In this document: in pieces, positions 18,809 through 26,611 of the stretch
Layout: every line of letters begins with the position of its first letter
How positions within the stretch are numbered: the first letter of the stretch is position 1
Notes under the pieces: model-generated
Seen by the model: only the letters and a program-made list of their open reading frames with translations
Database searches by the model: none
Told to the model about the DNA's origin: nothing
Translations under genes and position numbers: made by a program
Assembly (NCBI GenBank): GCA_009691855.1
Contig: SIAI01000002.1
Coordinates: 62,001 to 126,000 of the forward strand
Direction of reading: 5' to 3'
Length of the DNA: 64,000 bases
Source: Planctomycetota bacterium
GTDB lineage: Bacteria > Planctomycetota > UBA1135 > GCA-002686595

Positions 18809-19087
18809 TGGGGCAAGGAAAGGCGGAATGGGTGCGCCCGCAGGCGGGGGCCTTGACCGCCGCTCTATCGGCGGCTCTCGGTCGATTCTGGAGCCGATGT
18901 GGGAAGCGATGGCCGCTCTTTCGCCGAGGAAGGTCGTGCGGCCCTGGCGCTGCTCGAGCGGCCCAGTTTTGGGAGGGTGGCCAGCTTGGCGACCTTGGCG
19001 CTCATGGCGCATCGCGCGTCTTCCGAAAGCCCCGCCTGCATCGTCTTCCGAGCCCCGTCGGAAGCGGTGAACGAGCTCCCACCCCCG

Positions 19088-20527
19088 ATGGTTTTCGTCC
19101 TTCCCTGGCCGCGTCGTTCCCCGCGCTCCGTCCTGTACATCGGCCCGTTCTCCGTCGAGTGGTTCGAGTTCGACCGAGAGGGCGCGCCGCACCACGCACG
19201 CATCGATCTTCCCAACCCGACGCCCGAACTCCTCGCGCGCGCGGCGCTCGCGGCGCGCGGCGTGGCTGGAGCCCGGGGGCGCGAGTGCGTGCTGGCCGTC
19301 TCCAGTCCGTTGGCCTTCCACAAGCTGCTCACCCTGCCGCCGCTCGCGCGCAAGGATCTGGCGCAGGTCTTCCGGCGCCGCGCGCAGGCCGTGGTGGGTG
19401 AGGATGCGCGTCACGTCTTCCACGTCGGACGCGAGATGGAGATCCGTGCGACCGAGGGCAGGTCCGGCGAGGAGCAACACGTCTGGCTGCTCGCCGGCGT
19501 GCGCGGCGGGGCTCGCGACCTGGGCCTCTTGTTGCGTGGCCACGACGTCCGCGTGGGGCGCGTGGTCTCGGCCGACCTGGCGGCGCTCGAATGGGGCCGC
19601 CAACACGCCAGCGATCCGAACCAAGCCGCGATCGTGATCGTGGTCGGCGAGGGCGCCGTCTCGGTTGCGTTGACCGAGGGATCCCGGCTCATCTACCAGG
19701 AATCGATCGAGGGTGACCTGACTGCGCGCCCGGCCCTGGCCACGGGCCTGATCCACGAGATCAAGACCTGTGCCGCGTTCTGGAAGAAGCGCAGCCGCGG
19801 TCAGGCGGTGACCCAGGTAGTGGTGGTGGGCTTGCCGCGCGCGCGCGTCGAGCTCATGGCCGTGACGCTGAGCTCGATCCTGCCCGGCGCAGTCGTGCGT
19901 GCCACGAGCGACGATTCCAGCGACCCGAGCGGGCGCCGTGCGCTGCTGGAAGCCGCGCTGTCCAGCGGTCCGCTGAATCCCGAGCTGACCTTCTGGATGC
20001 CCAAACGCCGACGCACGGTCGCCTTGGCGTCGACGCTGGCAGCGACCGTCATGCTCGGCGGGGCGTGGGGCACCTTCGAACGCACGCAACGGCGCGTGGA
20101 CGAGGTGCAGAGCGAGGTGGGAGCCCTACGCCGCGCCACCCTCGATATGGACGAGCTGCGCGCGCGCGATACGGACGCCACCGAGGGCCTCGAGCGCGTC
20201 GAGCGCTACGTGCGCCGCCGCCTGGACGTCGCGGGTCGTGACGAGCCGGCCGAACGCGTCCTGGCCGCGGTGCTGGAAGCCTTCGCGGGCCGGGCCGAAT
20301 TCGAGGAGCTCAGGCTGCAACCGCTCGAGCACGAGCGGACGCGCGTGACGATCCTCGGGCGTGGCGCGCGCGACCCGCAAGCGCAGGTGGCCAGCTTGCG
20401 GGCGGTGCTCGCTGCGCTCGCGCGGAGCGCGCCGCTGACCGATCTCGAGCTGGTCCTGCCCGAGGATCTGCACGGCGAGGGTACGCAAGGCAGCGCCTTC
20501 ACGATCCTGGCGCGCGTGAAGGGGTGA
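19088..20527 (+). CDS. PilM/PilN-like fused type IV pilus/T2SS assembly protein
   Basis: A 479-residue protein that appears to join a cytoplasmic actin-like (PilM/GspL-type) domain to a membrane and periplasmic (PilN/GspL C-terminal-type) domain. Residues 1 to about 300 include VLYIGPFSVEWFEF, ECVLAVSSPLAFHKLLTLPP, VSADLAALEWG and AIVIVVGEGAVSVAL. One transmembrane helix lies near residue 325 (VALASTLAATVMLGGAWG), followed by a coiled coil and a small alpha/beta domain. This is the GspL layout. I chose the ATG before VFVLPWPRR; a GTG 21 bases earlier is possible. First gene of the secretion operon; pilO-like follows after 3 bases. Confidence 0.75.
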   Translation: MVFVLPWPRRSPRSVLYIGPFSVEWFEFDREGAPHHARIDLPNPTPELLARAALAARGVAGARGRECVLAVSSPLAFHKLLTLPPLARKDLAQVFRRRAQAVVGEDARHVFHVGREMEIRATEGRSGEEQHVWLLAGVRGGARDLGLLLRGHDVRVGRVVSADLAALEWGRQHASDPNQAAIVIVVGEGAVSVALTEGSRLIYQESIEGDLTARPALATGLIHEIKTCAAFWKKRSRGQAVTQVVVVGLPRARVELMAVTLSSILPGAVVRATSDDSSDPSGRRALLEAALSSGPLNPELTFWMPKRRRTVALASTLAATVMLGGAWGTFERTQRRVDEVQSEVGALRRATLDMDELRARDTDATEGLERVERYVRRRLDVAGRDEPAERVLAAVLEAFAGRAEFEELRLQPLEHERTRVTILGRGARDPQAQVASLRAVLAALARSAPLTDLELVLPEDLHGEGTQGSAFTILARVKG

Positions 20528-20530
20528 GCG

Positions 20531-21157
20531 ATGGCCGACATCCACAACCTCAACGACGGCCGCATCAAGCATCGCGCGGCCTTCGTCGTGCCCAGCCTGC
20601 TGCTGGCCTTGTCGCTGGCAGGCGTGGCCACGCGCCCGAACCTGAGTCTGGGCGCGGCAGAGGTCGCGCGCACAGCGGCCGAGCTGCGCGCCCGCGAGTG
20701 CGAGCTGCTCGCCGAGCGCGTGGCGCAGTTCGATCACGGCGGCGGTCCTGGGCGGCTCGAGCGTCTGCTGGGCTTTGCACGCCGGATGCTCCCGCCGCCG
20801 CTGCCCTTGCTCGAGCTGCACGGCCTGCTGCGCTTGCTCGCGGAGCGCAGCGGAGTCGATCTCGCCGCGCTGGAGATACTCGAGCCCAGGGATGTCGGCC
20901 TGGAACATCTGGATGACGTGGCCACGCTGCGCGAGGTGCACCTGGAAGGCGAGAGCGAGCTGCGCGGGCTCATGGCCGCCAGCAGCGCCTTCCGCTTGCT
21001 GGGGTGTCCCGTGGCCGTGCTCGAACTCGACGTTGCGCGCGCGGAGCGCGCCGGGCGCTACCGCTGGACGCTGGTCCTCGGGCTGTTCGAGTCGGGCGCC
21101 GTGGACGCATACGTGCCCGCTGCGCAGGGCTCCGCGTTTGGAGGCCAGCAACCATGA
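20531..21157 (+). CDS. PilO/GspM-like inner-membrane assembly protein
   Basis: A 208-residue protein with a short cytoplasmic start, one transmembrane helix (about 16-32), a coiled-coil stretch and a periplasmic ferredoxin-like domain. This is the size and layout of PilO/GspM. Sequence identity is weak, so the call rests on layout and position between the PilM/N-like and PilP/GspC-like genes. The next gene overlaps by four bases (ATGA). Confidence 0.65.
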   Translation: MADIHNLNDGRIKHRAAFVVPSLLLALSLAGVATRPNLSLGAAEVARTAAELRARECELLAERVAQFDHGGGPGRLERLLGFARRMLPPPLPLLELHGLLRLLAERSGVDLAALEILEPRDVGLEHLDDVATLREVHLEGESELRGLMAASSAFRLLGCPVAVLELDVARAERAGRYRWTLVLGLFESGAVDAYVPAAQGSAFGGQQP

Positions 21158-21879
21158 ATGCCATGAAAAAATCCTGGTTGGCCGGGGGACTCGGAACCCT
21201 GGCCGCGTGCGTGTGGTTGCCACAGTTCCTGTCCCTGGGAGGACATGAACCGCCCGCGCTTCCGGAGATCTCGGCCGAAGAGCCGCGCGCGCAGGCGCGC
21301 GCTGTGGAGTCTGCAGTCGTTGCCGCGGAGCCGGATGCGTTGCCCGTGCCCGGGGACGAGGGTTCGGCGCCGGCCGCCCAGCTCTCGCAGCTGGAGCAGA
21401 GCCTGAACGCGCTCGCGCGCCAGGGCTCGACGAACGGCTTCGATGAGTTGCTCGCTCGTCTCGATCCGCACTCCCCGCAAGCGGGGACGGCGTCCGCGGT
21501 CGAACTCGACATGGACGCGTCGAGTGCGCGCCAGCGCCTCACGACCTTCGCGGCCCTGCAGCCCTTCACGGGGCTCGTGCTGGGTCCGAACGACGGGGCG
21601 GCCCTGTTCGGTCACCGCGTCGTGCGCCAAGGTGACACGCTCGCCGGGGGCGAGATCCGCGTGCTTTCGATCCGCGCCCAAGGCGTGGAGCTGGGCCTCG
21701 GTGTCGCGAGTCTGCTCGTCGAGCTGCCCGCCTTCTGCGCCCGCGGAGGAGTCTCCGTCTCCAATGACACGGCCAACACGCCCCCGGCCGCAGCCGCAGC
21801 GGGCGAGGCCCCGTCCGCGCCCGCGCCGCAGCCTGCCCCTGCGGTCGCGCCCGCCGCGGAAGAGAAGAGTGGAGCCTGA
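21154..21879 (+). CDS. PilP/GspC-like periplasmic alignment protein
   Basis: A 241-residue protein with an N-terminal membrane helix (about 6-26) and a long acidic, Ala/Pro-rich linker. A small beta domain near residues 150-200 includes FGHRVVRQGDTLAGGEIRVL and AQGVELGL. This pattern, a short beta-barrel that reads 'conceal or expose a value via a strand pair', resembles the homology region of GspC/PilP/GspB. The C-terminal 35 residues are low-complexity Ala/Pro. In known systems this protein links the inner-membrane platform to the secretin. It ends one base before the secretin gene. Confidence 0.6.
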   Translation: MNAMKKSWLAGGLGTLAACVWLPQFLSLGGHEPPALPEISAEEPRAQARAVESAVVAAEPDALPVPGDEGSAPAAQLSQLEQSLNALARQGSTNGFDELLARLDPHSPQAGTASAVELDMDASSARQRLTTFAALQPFTGLVLGPNDGAALFGHRVVRQGDTLAGGEIRVLSIRAQGVELGLGVASLLVELPAFCARGGVSVSNDTANTPPAAAAAGEAPSAPAPQPAPAVAPAAEEKSGA

Positions 21880-21880
21880 C

Positions 21881-23110
21881 ATGACGCTCGTCGCCGCCCA
21901 CGCTCGCCGCTGGTTGCCGTGCTTGTTGCTCGCCTGCGTGTTCGGCGCTTGCCACGCCGGACGCCAGATCACCGAGCCGCCGCGCCCGGATCGTGCCGCC
22001 GACGAGCGCGTGGCCTGGCGCGCGAAGGCCACGCTGCCGCCCGTGCCCAGCGCGCCGCCCGCCGTGATCGAGAGCACGCCCGAGCCGCGCGCGCGTCCGC
22101 GCTTCGGCGACGACACGCTGCGCCAGCTCGATCTGCGCGGCGCCGCGCTCTCGGAAGCGCTGCACCTCATCGCCACCCTGGCAGGCGTGAACATCTATCT
22201 CGACGGCGGCCTGGATCAGGCGATCGACGTCAGCTTTCCCGCGGTGACGTTGGACGACGCGCTCGACGTGCTGCTGGAGCGCAATGGCTTGGCGCTGGTC
22301 GAGGACCCGCCGGGGATCTTCTGGGTCATGCGCTCCGACGGCAGCGACGTCGCCGTACAGCGCTTCCAGCTGCGCTCGATCGCGGGCGTGGACCTGCTCG
22401 AGAACCTGCGCGCGCTCGTGCCGGCGGCGACGCTGGTGGTGGATCCCAACGCGAACTTCCTGGTGGCGCGCGCGCCGCGTCGCGACCTCGAGCTGGTCGG
22501 TGACTACCTCGCCGCAGCCGACCGCGTGAAGCGTCAGGTGCTGATCGAGGTCGAGGTGCTGGAGGTGATCCTGAACGACGATTTCCAGCTCGGCATGCAG
22601 CACGCCTTCAACGACCCCAACGTGCTGGGCGCGGCCGGGGTGACGATCAGCAGCGACCTGGCCACAGCGGGCGACATCTTCAGCGCCACCCTGGACTTCC
22701 ACGACTTCGACCTGGTCTCGACGATCACCGCCCTGGAGCGCTTCGGCACGGTCAACGTGATCAGCTCGCCGCGCGTGCTGGCCATCACCAACACGCAGGC
22801 GTCGATCGACGTGATCCGCGAGATCCCTTACATCGAGACCTCGACCGCCATCGACGCCGGGACGGGCAACGGTGCCACGACCACCTCGCAACAGTCGGTG
22901 GCCTTCAAGGAGGCCGGCATCAAGCTCAAGGTCACGCCCGTGATCCAGGAGGGCGAGCTGGTGCAGTTGGCCGTTACGCAGGAGTTTTCGGAGGTCGTGG
23001 ACGTGTTCCTGGGCATCCCGGTGCTCGACTCGCGGCGCGTGGACAACCACTTCGTGGTGCGCGGCGACCAGGCCGTGCTGCTGGGGGGCCTGATGCAGAA
23101 CCGCCGAAAA
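21881..23110 (+). CDS. Secretin (PilQ/GspD family), 3' end missing
   Basis: Outer-membrane secretin, the gated channel of type II secretion and type IV pili. The signal peptide has a lipobox (FGAC). An N-terminal secretin/TonB-like domain (LDLRGAALSEALHLIATLAG) and N1/N2-like domains follow. The secretin core is clear: QVLIEVEVLEVILNDDFQLG, VISSPRVLAITNTQASIDV, AGIKLKVTPVIQEGELVQL and AVLLGGLMQNRR. Homology then stops abruptly, where a normal secretin continues with the vPxLgdiPxLG strand and the membrane tip. The frame stays open to 23818, but that tail is out-of-frame gspE sequence. The gene is therefore cut by a deletion or a misassembly at about 23100-23112. Confidence 0.85.
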
Positions 23111-24155
23111 CCTGCCGGCCGAGGCCACGCCAGCGATCCTCTCGCGCCTCAAGATCCTGGCGCACCTGGACATCAGCGAGCGCCGCCGGCCCCAGGATGG
23201 GCGCCTGCGGCTAGTGCTGGACGAGCACGACGTCGACATGCGCGTTTCGATCCTGCCCACGCAGTACGGCGAGAACGTCGTCCTGCGCATCCTGTCCAGC
23301 GGTTCCGGCGGCGTCCTGCGCATGGGGCACCTGGGCATCGAGCCCGAGGTGCAGTCGGTGCTGAACCACGTCACCTCCCGGCCCCACGGGCTGTTCCTGG
23401 TCACGGGGCCCACGGGCTCGGGGAAAACGACCACGCTGTACGCGATGCTGGCCGAGGTCGATGCCGTGCACCGCAAGGTGGCCACGATCGAGGATCCGAT
23501 CGAGTACCGCTTGGCGTTGCTGCGCCAGACGCAGATCGACCCCGCGATCGGCTTCACCTTCGCCAACGGTTTGCGCTCGCTGCTGCGCCAGGATCCCAAC
23601 GTGATCTTGGTGGGCGAGATCCGCGACCAGGAGACGGCCGACATGGCCATCAAGGCCTCGATGACCGGCCACCTCGTGCTGTCGACGCTGCACACGAGTT
23701 CGGCCATCGGGGCCGTGTCGCGGTTGGTGGACATGGGCATCGAGCGGTACCTCGTGCTGGACGCGCTGGTGGGCGTGCTCTCGCAGCGCCTCGTCCGCCG
23801 CGTGTGCTCGGCCTGTAGCGAGCCGCTCCAGGCCACTCCGGTCGAGCTCGCCTGGCTGGGTCTGTCCGGGCCGGTCACCCTGCGTCGCGGGCGCGGCTGC
23901 AACCTGTGCGATGGCAGTGGGCTGCAGGGCCGCACGGCGCTGGTCGAGCTGTTTTTTCCGGACGCTGCGCTGGTCGATGCGCTGCGCGCCGGCGCGAGCA
24001 GCGCAGCGCTCGAAGAGCTGGCGCGCACGCGCGGCTACCGCACGCTGAACGAGAATGGGCGCCGGCTGGTGCTGGGCGGCATGACCACCATGGCCGAGGT
24101 GCAGCGCGTAAGCCGCGGTCACTTCCTGACGACCGAGGAACGTGCAGGTATTTGA
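23094..24155 (+). CDS. GspE/PilB secretion ATPase, 5' end missing
   Basis: Hexameric ATPase that powers pseudopilus or pilus assembly. The visible part begins in the N2/catalytic junction (AILSRLKILAHLDISERRRP). It continues through VDMRVSILPTQYGENVVLRI, Walker A GPTGSGKTTTLYAML, the Asp box, Walker B ILVGEIRDQETAD, the His box TGHLVLSTLHT and the tetracysteine zinc site (CSAC, then CNLC). The usual N-terminal 150-200 residues are absent: the frame hits a stop at 23091, inside the secretin gene. The first ordinary start would be GTG at 23214, already inside the ATPase core. Coordinates give the open homologous segment, not a sure protein. The GspF frame overlaps the end by 14 bases. Confidence 0.85.
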   Translation, partial: CRTAENLPAEATPAILSRLKILAHLDISERRRPQDGRLRLVLDEHDVDMRVSILPTQYGENVVLRILSSGSGGVLRMGHLGIEPEVQSVLNHVTSRPHGLFLVTGPTGSGKTTTLYAMLAEVDAVHRKVATIEDPIEYRLALLRQTQIDPAIGFTFANGLRSLLRQDPNVILVGEIRDQETADMAIKASMTGHLVLSTLHTSSAIGAVSRLVDMGIERYLVLDALVGVLSQRLVRRVCSACSEPLQATPVELAWLGLSGPVTLRRGRGCNLCDGSGLQGRTALVELFFPDAALVDALRAGASSAALEELARTRGYRTLNENGRRLVLGGMTTMAEVQRVSRGHFLTTEERAGI

Positions 24156-25338
24156 GTACGCCGCCGCGGACGCTCGCGGCCAGGAGGTCACGGGCGTCAC
24201 CTGGGCGCGCAGTGAGGAGGAGCTCGACAAGCAGCTCGGCGGTCAGGGGCTGGTGCTCACCAGGGCGCGCGTCGTGGCCGACGAGCGCCAGCGGCGTCCG
24301 CTCCGCATCGCCCACGCCGAACTCGTGCTGCTCACCACCCAGCTCGCCACGGTGACCAGCGCTGGCGTGCCGTTGCTCGAGGGCCTGAGCGGCATCCGCG
24401 CCAGGGTCGAGGGCAAGAACGCGCGCGCGCTGCTGGGCGAGATGATCTCGGCCTTGGAGGCCGGCGAGCCGCTGTCGAAGGTCATGGAGGCCTACCCCCG
24501 CACGTTCCCGAGCGTGTACCGGGCCTCGGTCGTGGCCGGCGAGTCCTCGGGCGCGCTGGACAAGGTCCTGGTGCGACTGGCGGCCTACATGGAGTGGGTG
24601 CGCGGCATGCGCGCCACGACGCTGCAGGCGCTGATCTACCCCTCGATGCTGATGCTGGCTGTGGCCGGGTTGATCGGGGTCCTGCTGTTCTTCCTGTTGC
24701 CGCGGCTCTTGTCGCTCTTCCCCGGGGGAGTCGAGGACCTGCCGGCGCAGACGCGCTTCGTGCTGGGCCTCTCCAACGCACTGCGCGCGCACGTGGTGCT
24801 GCTCTGCCTGGCTCTGGGCGCACTCGCGGGCGCAGCCTACTGGGGGTTGCGCACGACGAGTGGGCGGGCGGTGCTCGATCGTGTGCTGCTCTCGCTGCCG
24901 GTGCTGGGCAAGGTCGCGCGCTCGATCGCCACCAGCAAGTTCGCTAGCACGGCCGCGATCCTGCAGAGCGCCGGTTGCGACGTGTTCACCGTGCTGGAGG
25001 TCTCGGGCGAGGCCAGCGGCAACGCGGCCATGGGCGCGGCCTTCACCCGCGCGCGTGAGCGCGTGCGCAGCGGTAGTCCGCTGAGTGAGGCGCTCGAGGC
25101 CGAGCCGCTGGCCGACAAGCTGCTGATCCAGCTGGTCGCCGTGGGCGAGAAATCGGGCGCGCTCGATCGCTGCCTGGAGCGCGTGGCCGCGCACTACGAC
25201 AACGAGATCCCGCGCAGCGTGAAGCGCATGCTGGCGCTGCTCGAGCCGGCCCTGCTCTTGTTCGCGGGCGGGATCGTGGCCTTCATCCTGCTCGCCGCCC
25301 TGCTGCCCATGTTCGACGTCCTGGAGTCGATGCACTGA
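24142..25338 (+). CDS. GspF/PilC inner-membrane platform protein
   Basis: A 398-residue protein with two homologous cytoplasmic GspF domains, each followed by membrane helices. Typical motifs are LTTQLATVTSAGVPLLEGL, VVAGESSGALDKVLVRLA and, in the second copy, SKFASTAAILQSAGCDVF and VAVGEKSGALDRCLERVA. Three transmembrane segments lie at about 173-195, 220-240 and 370-390. It starts at GTG 24142 inside the end of gspE. Unlike the two genes before it, this one looks intact. Confidence 0.92.
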   Translation: MQVFEYAAADARGQEVTGVTWARSEEELDKQLGGQGLVLTRARVVADERQRRPLRIAHAELVLLTTQLATVTSAGVPLLEGLSGIRARVEGKNARALLGEMISALEAGEPLSKVMEAYPRTFPSVYRASVVAGESSGALDKVLVRLAAYMEWVRGMRATTLQALIYPSMLMLAVAGLIGVLLFFLLPRLLSLFPGGVEDLPAQTRFVLGLSNALRAHVVLLCLALGALAGAAYWGLRTTSGRAVLDRVLLSLPVLGKVARSIATSKFASTAAILQSAGCDVFTVLEVSGEASGNAAMGAAFTRARERVRSGSPLSEALEAEPLADKLLIQLVAVGEKSGALDRCLERVAAHYDNEIPRSVKRMLALLEPALLLFAGGIVAFILLAALLPMFDVLESMH

Positions 25339-25346
25339 TTCCGCGC

Positions 25347-26030
25347 ATGCGTACCCGAATCGACGGACGCCAGGGTTTCACGCTGATCGAGCTCGTCGTC
25401 GTGATGGCGATCGTGGCCGTCCTCGCCGGCGCCGCCGTGCCGATGGCGACGAAGTTCTTCACCTCCAAGGCGCGCGCGGCGACGCGCGCGGAACTGGAGG
25501 AGATCGCCGCGGCCGTGTTGCCCTACTTCCGCGACACGTCCAAGCTCCCGTCCTCCGTCACGGACCTGACCCAGAACCCCGGTGTAAACGGCTGGGCCGG
25601 CCCATACCTCAGCATCAGCACCACCGAGGCCTGGAGTGGCGCCACCGACATCCAGGTCGACGCCTGGGCACGCGCCTATCGCTTCACGACGAAGAGCGCC
25701 TCCCTGCTGGAGATCGCCAGCGCCGGCGAAGACGGGACCTTCGGCGACGCCAGCGACATCGCCTTCCGCATCGACGTCACCCCCGTGCGGCGCGAGGAAA
25801 CCCTGGCGCAGCTCGCGACCCTCAACTCGGCGATCACGCTGTACAACCGGGACTACCTGCCGGGCACGCCGCTGCCCCCCAACTACACCCAGCTCCTCGC
25901 GCGCCTGGTCGCCACCAAGTACTTGCCCGCCACGGCGCCCTACAAGCTGGACGCCTGGGGCTCGGCGTTCCAGGCGAACCCCAAGGGCAAGTCGCCGGTG
26001 ACGGCCATCGTCTCGCCCAACGTGCCCTGA
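25347..26030 (+). CDS. Prepilin-like protein (GspG/pseudopilin type)
   Basis: A 227-residue pseudopilin. The leader is MRTRIDGRQG with cleavage before FTLIELVVVMAIVAVLAG. The globular domain has two similar halves, each with a helix, a PxxYTQL- or LTQNPGVNGW-like loop and a DAWG or DAWA motif: DIQVDAWARAYRFT, then YKLDAWGSAFQANP. This suggests a duplicated GspG-like head, and the protein is larger than a standard GspG of about 140 residues. It starts 8 bases after gspF and is the last gene of the operon. Confidence 0.88.
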   Translation: MRTRIDGRQGFTLIELVVVMAIVAVLAGAAVPMATKFFTSKARAATRAELEEIAAAVLPYFRDTSKLPSSVTDLTQNPGVNGWAGPYLSISTTEAWSGATDIQVDAWARAYRFTTKSASLLEIASAGEDGTFGDASDIAFRIDVTPVRREETLAQLATLNSAITLYNRDYLPGTPLPPNYTQLLARLVATKYLPATAPYKLDAWGSAFQANPKGKSPVTAIVSPNVP

Positions 26031-26080
26031 GCGGGGCACTCGGCCAGCCGCGCGCGCTGGCCGCCCTGCAGTGCGGGCGC

Positions 26081-26086
26081 TACGCT
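26081..26086 (+). promoter_or_regulatory. Candidate -10 hexamer of the QueD-like gene
   Basis: TACGCT ends 6 bases before the ATG at 26093; the bases in between are CG only. Confidence 0.35.
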
Positions 26087-26092
26087 CGCGCG

Positions 26093-26599
26093 ATGGAACG
26101 CTGGTCGATCGAGGTCGAGAAGGAGTACCTCAAGTTCTCCGCGGCGCACTTCCTGATCTTCCCCGACGGCTCGGCCGAGCGCCTGCACGGGCACAACTAC
26201 CGCGTCTACGTGGCCCTGGAGGCGCGTCTCTCGCGCTTCGGCCTGGTGCTCGACTTTCAGCACATCAAGCCGCTGGTCCGCGAGCTGGTGGGGGAGCTGG
26301 ACGAGCGTTGGATCCTGCCCGGCGAGCACCCCGAGCTGCGCGTCGAGCGCCGCGCCGACGGCCTGGTCGAGGTGCGCTATCGCGAGCGCTACTACGCCGC
26401 CCCGGCCGAGGACGTGCTGGTGCTGCCGCTCAACAACACCAGCGCCGAGAACCTCTCCACCCTGCTCGCGCGCCGGTTGCTGGAGCGCCTGCGCGCGCGC
26501 TTTCCCGAGGTCGAGGTGAGCGCGCTGCGTCTGGCGGTGGAGGAGACCGCCGGTCAGCGCGGCGTGTATCACTACAGCGCCGACGCGCCGGGCCGGTAG
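26093..26599 (+). CDS. 6-pyruvoyl-tetrahydropterin synthase/QueD family protein, catalytic Cys replaced
   Basis: A 168-residue T-fold enzyme of the family that makes 6-carboxy- or 6-pyruvoyl-tetrahydropterin from dihydroneopterin triphosphate (queuosine or biopterin pathways). The zinc histidines are present in FSAAHFLIFPDG and RLHGHNYRVYV, with the later Glu in AVEETAGQRGVYHY. The motif is normally CxxxHGH, but here it reads AERLHGH, so the nucleophilic Cys is Ala. A Glu next to it might substitute, as Glu does at the Cys position in PTPS-III enzymes. A QueD-like protein with altered chemistry is therefore likely. It stands between the secretion operon and miaB. Confidence 0.82.
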   Translation: MERWSIEVEKEYLKFSAAHFLIFPDGSAERLHGHNYRVYVALEARLSRFGLVLDFQHIKPLVRELVGELDERWILPGEHPELRVERRADGLVEVRYRERYYAAPAEDVLVLPLNNTSAENLSTLLARRLLERLRARFPEVEVSALRLAVEETAGQRGVYHYSADAPGR

Positions 26600-26602
26600 A
26601 AT
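26597..26602 (+). promoter_or_regulatory. Candidate -10 hexamer of miaB
   Basis: TAGAAT ends 9 bases before the miaB ATG. The TAG is also the stop codon of the QueD-like gene. Confidence 0.35.
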
Positions 26603-26611
26603 CCGCGGCCC

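Noticed and set aside
23099-23114. Programmed ribosomal frameshift joining secretin and GspE at CGA AAA C
   Set aside because: A +1 shift would fuse two incomplete proteins destined for different membranes and would still lack essential parts of both. A deletion or a misassembly explains it better.
23111-23818. Continuation of the secretin frame beyond the breakpoint
   Set aside because: The extra 236 codons are Arg/Pro/Ala-rich and overlap clear GspE ATPase sequence in another frame, so they are not a genuine secretin C-terminus.
21566-24028. An 820-codon minus-strand frame across the secretin and gspE genes
   Set aside because: Low-complexity composition and no motifs; it is only the shadow of real plus-strand genes.
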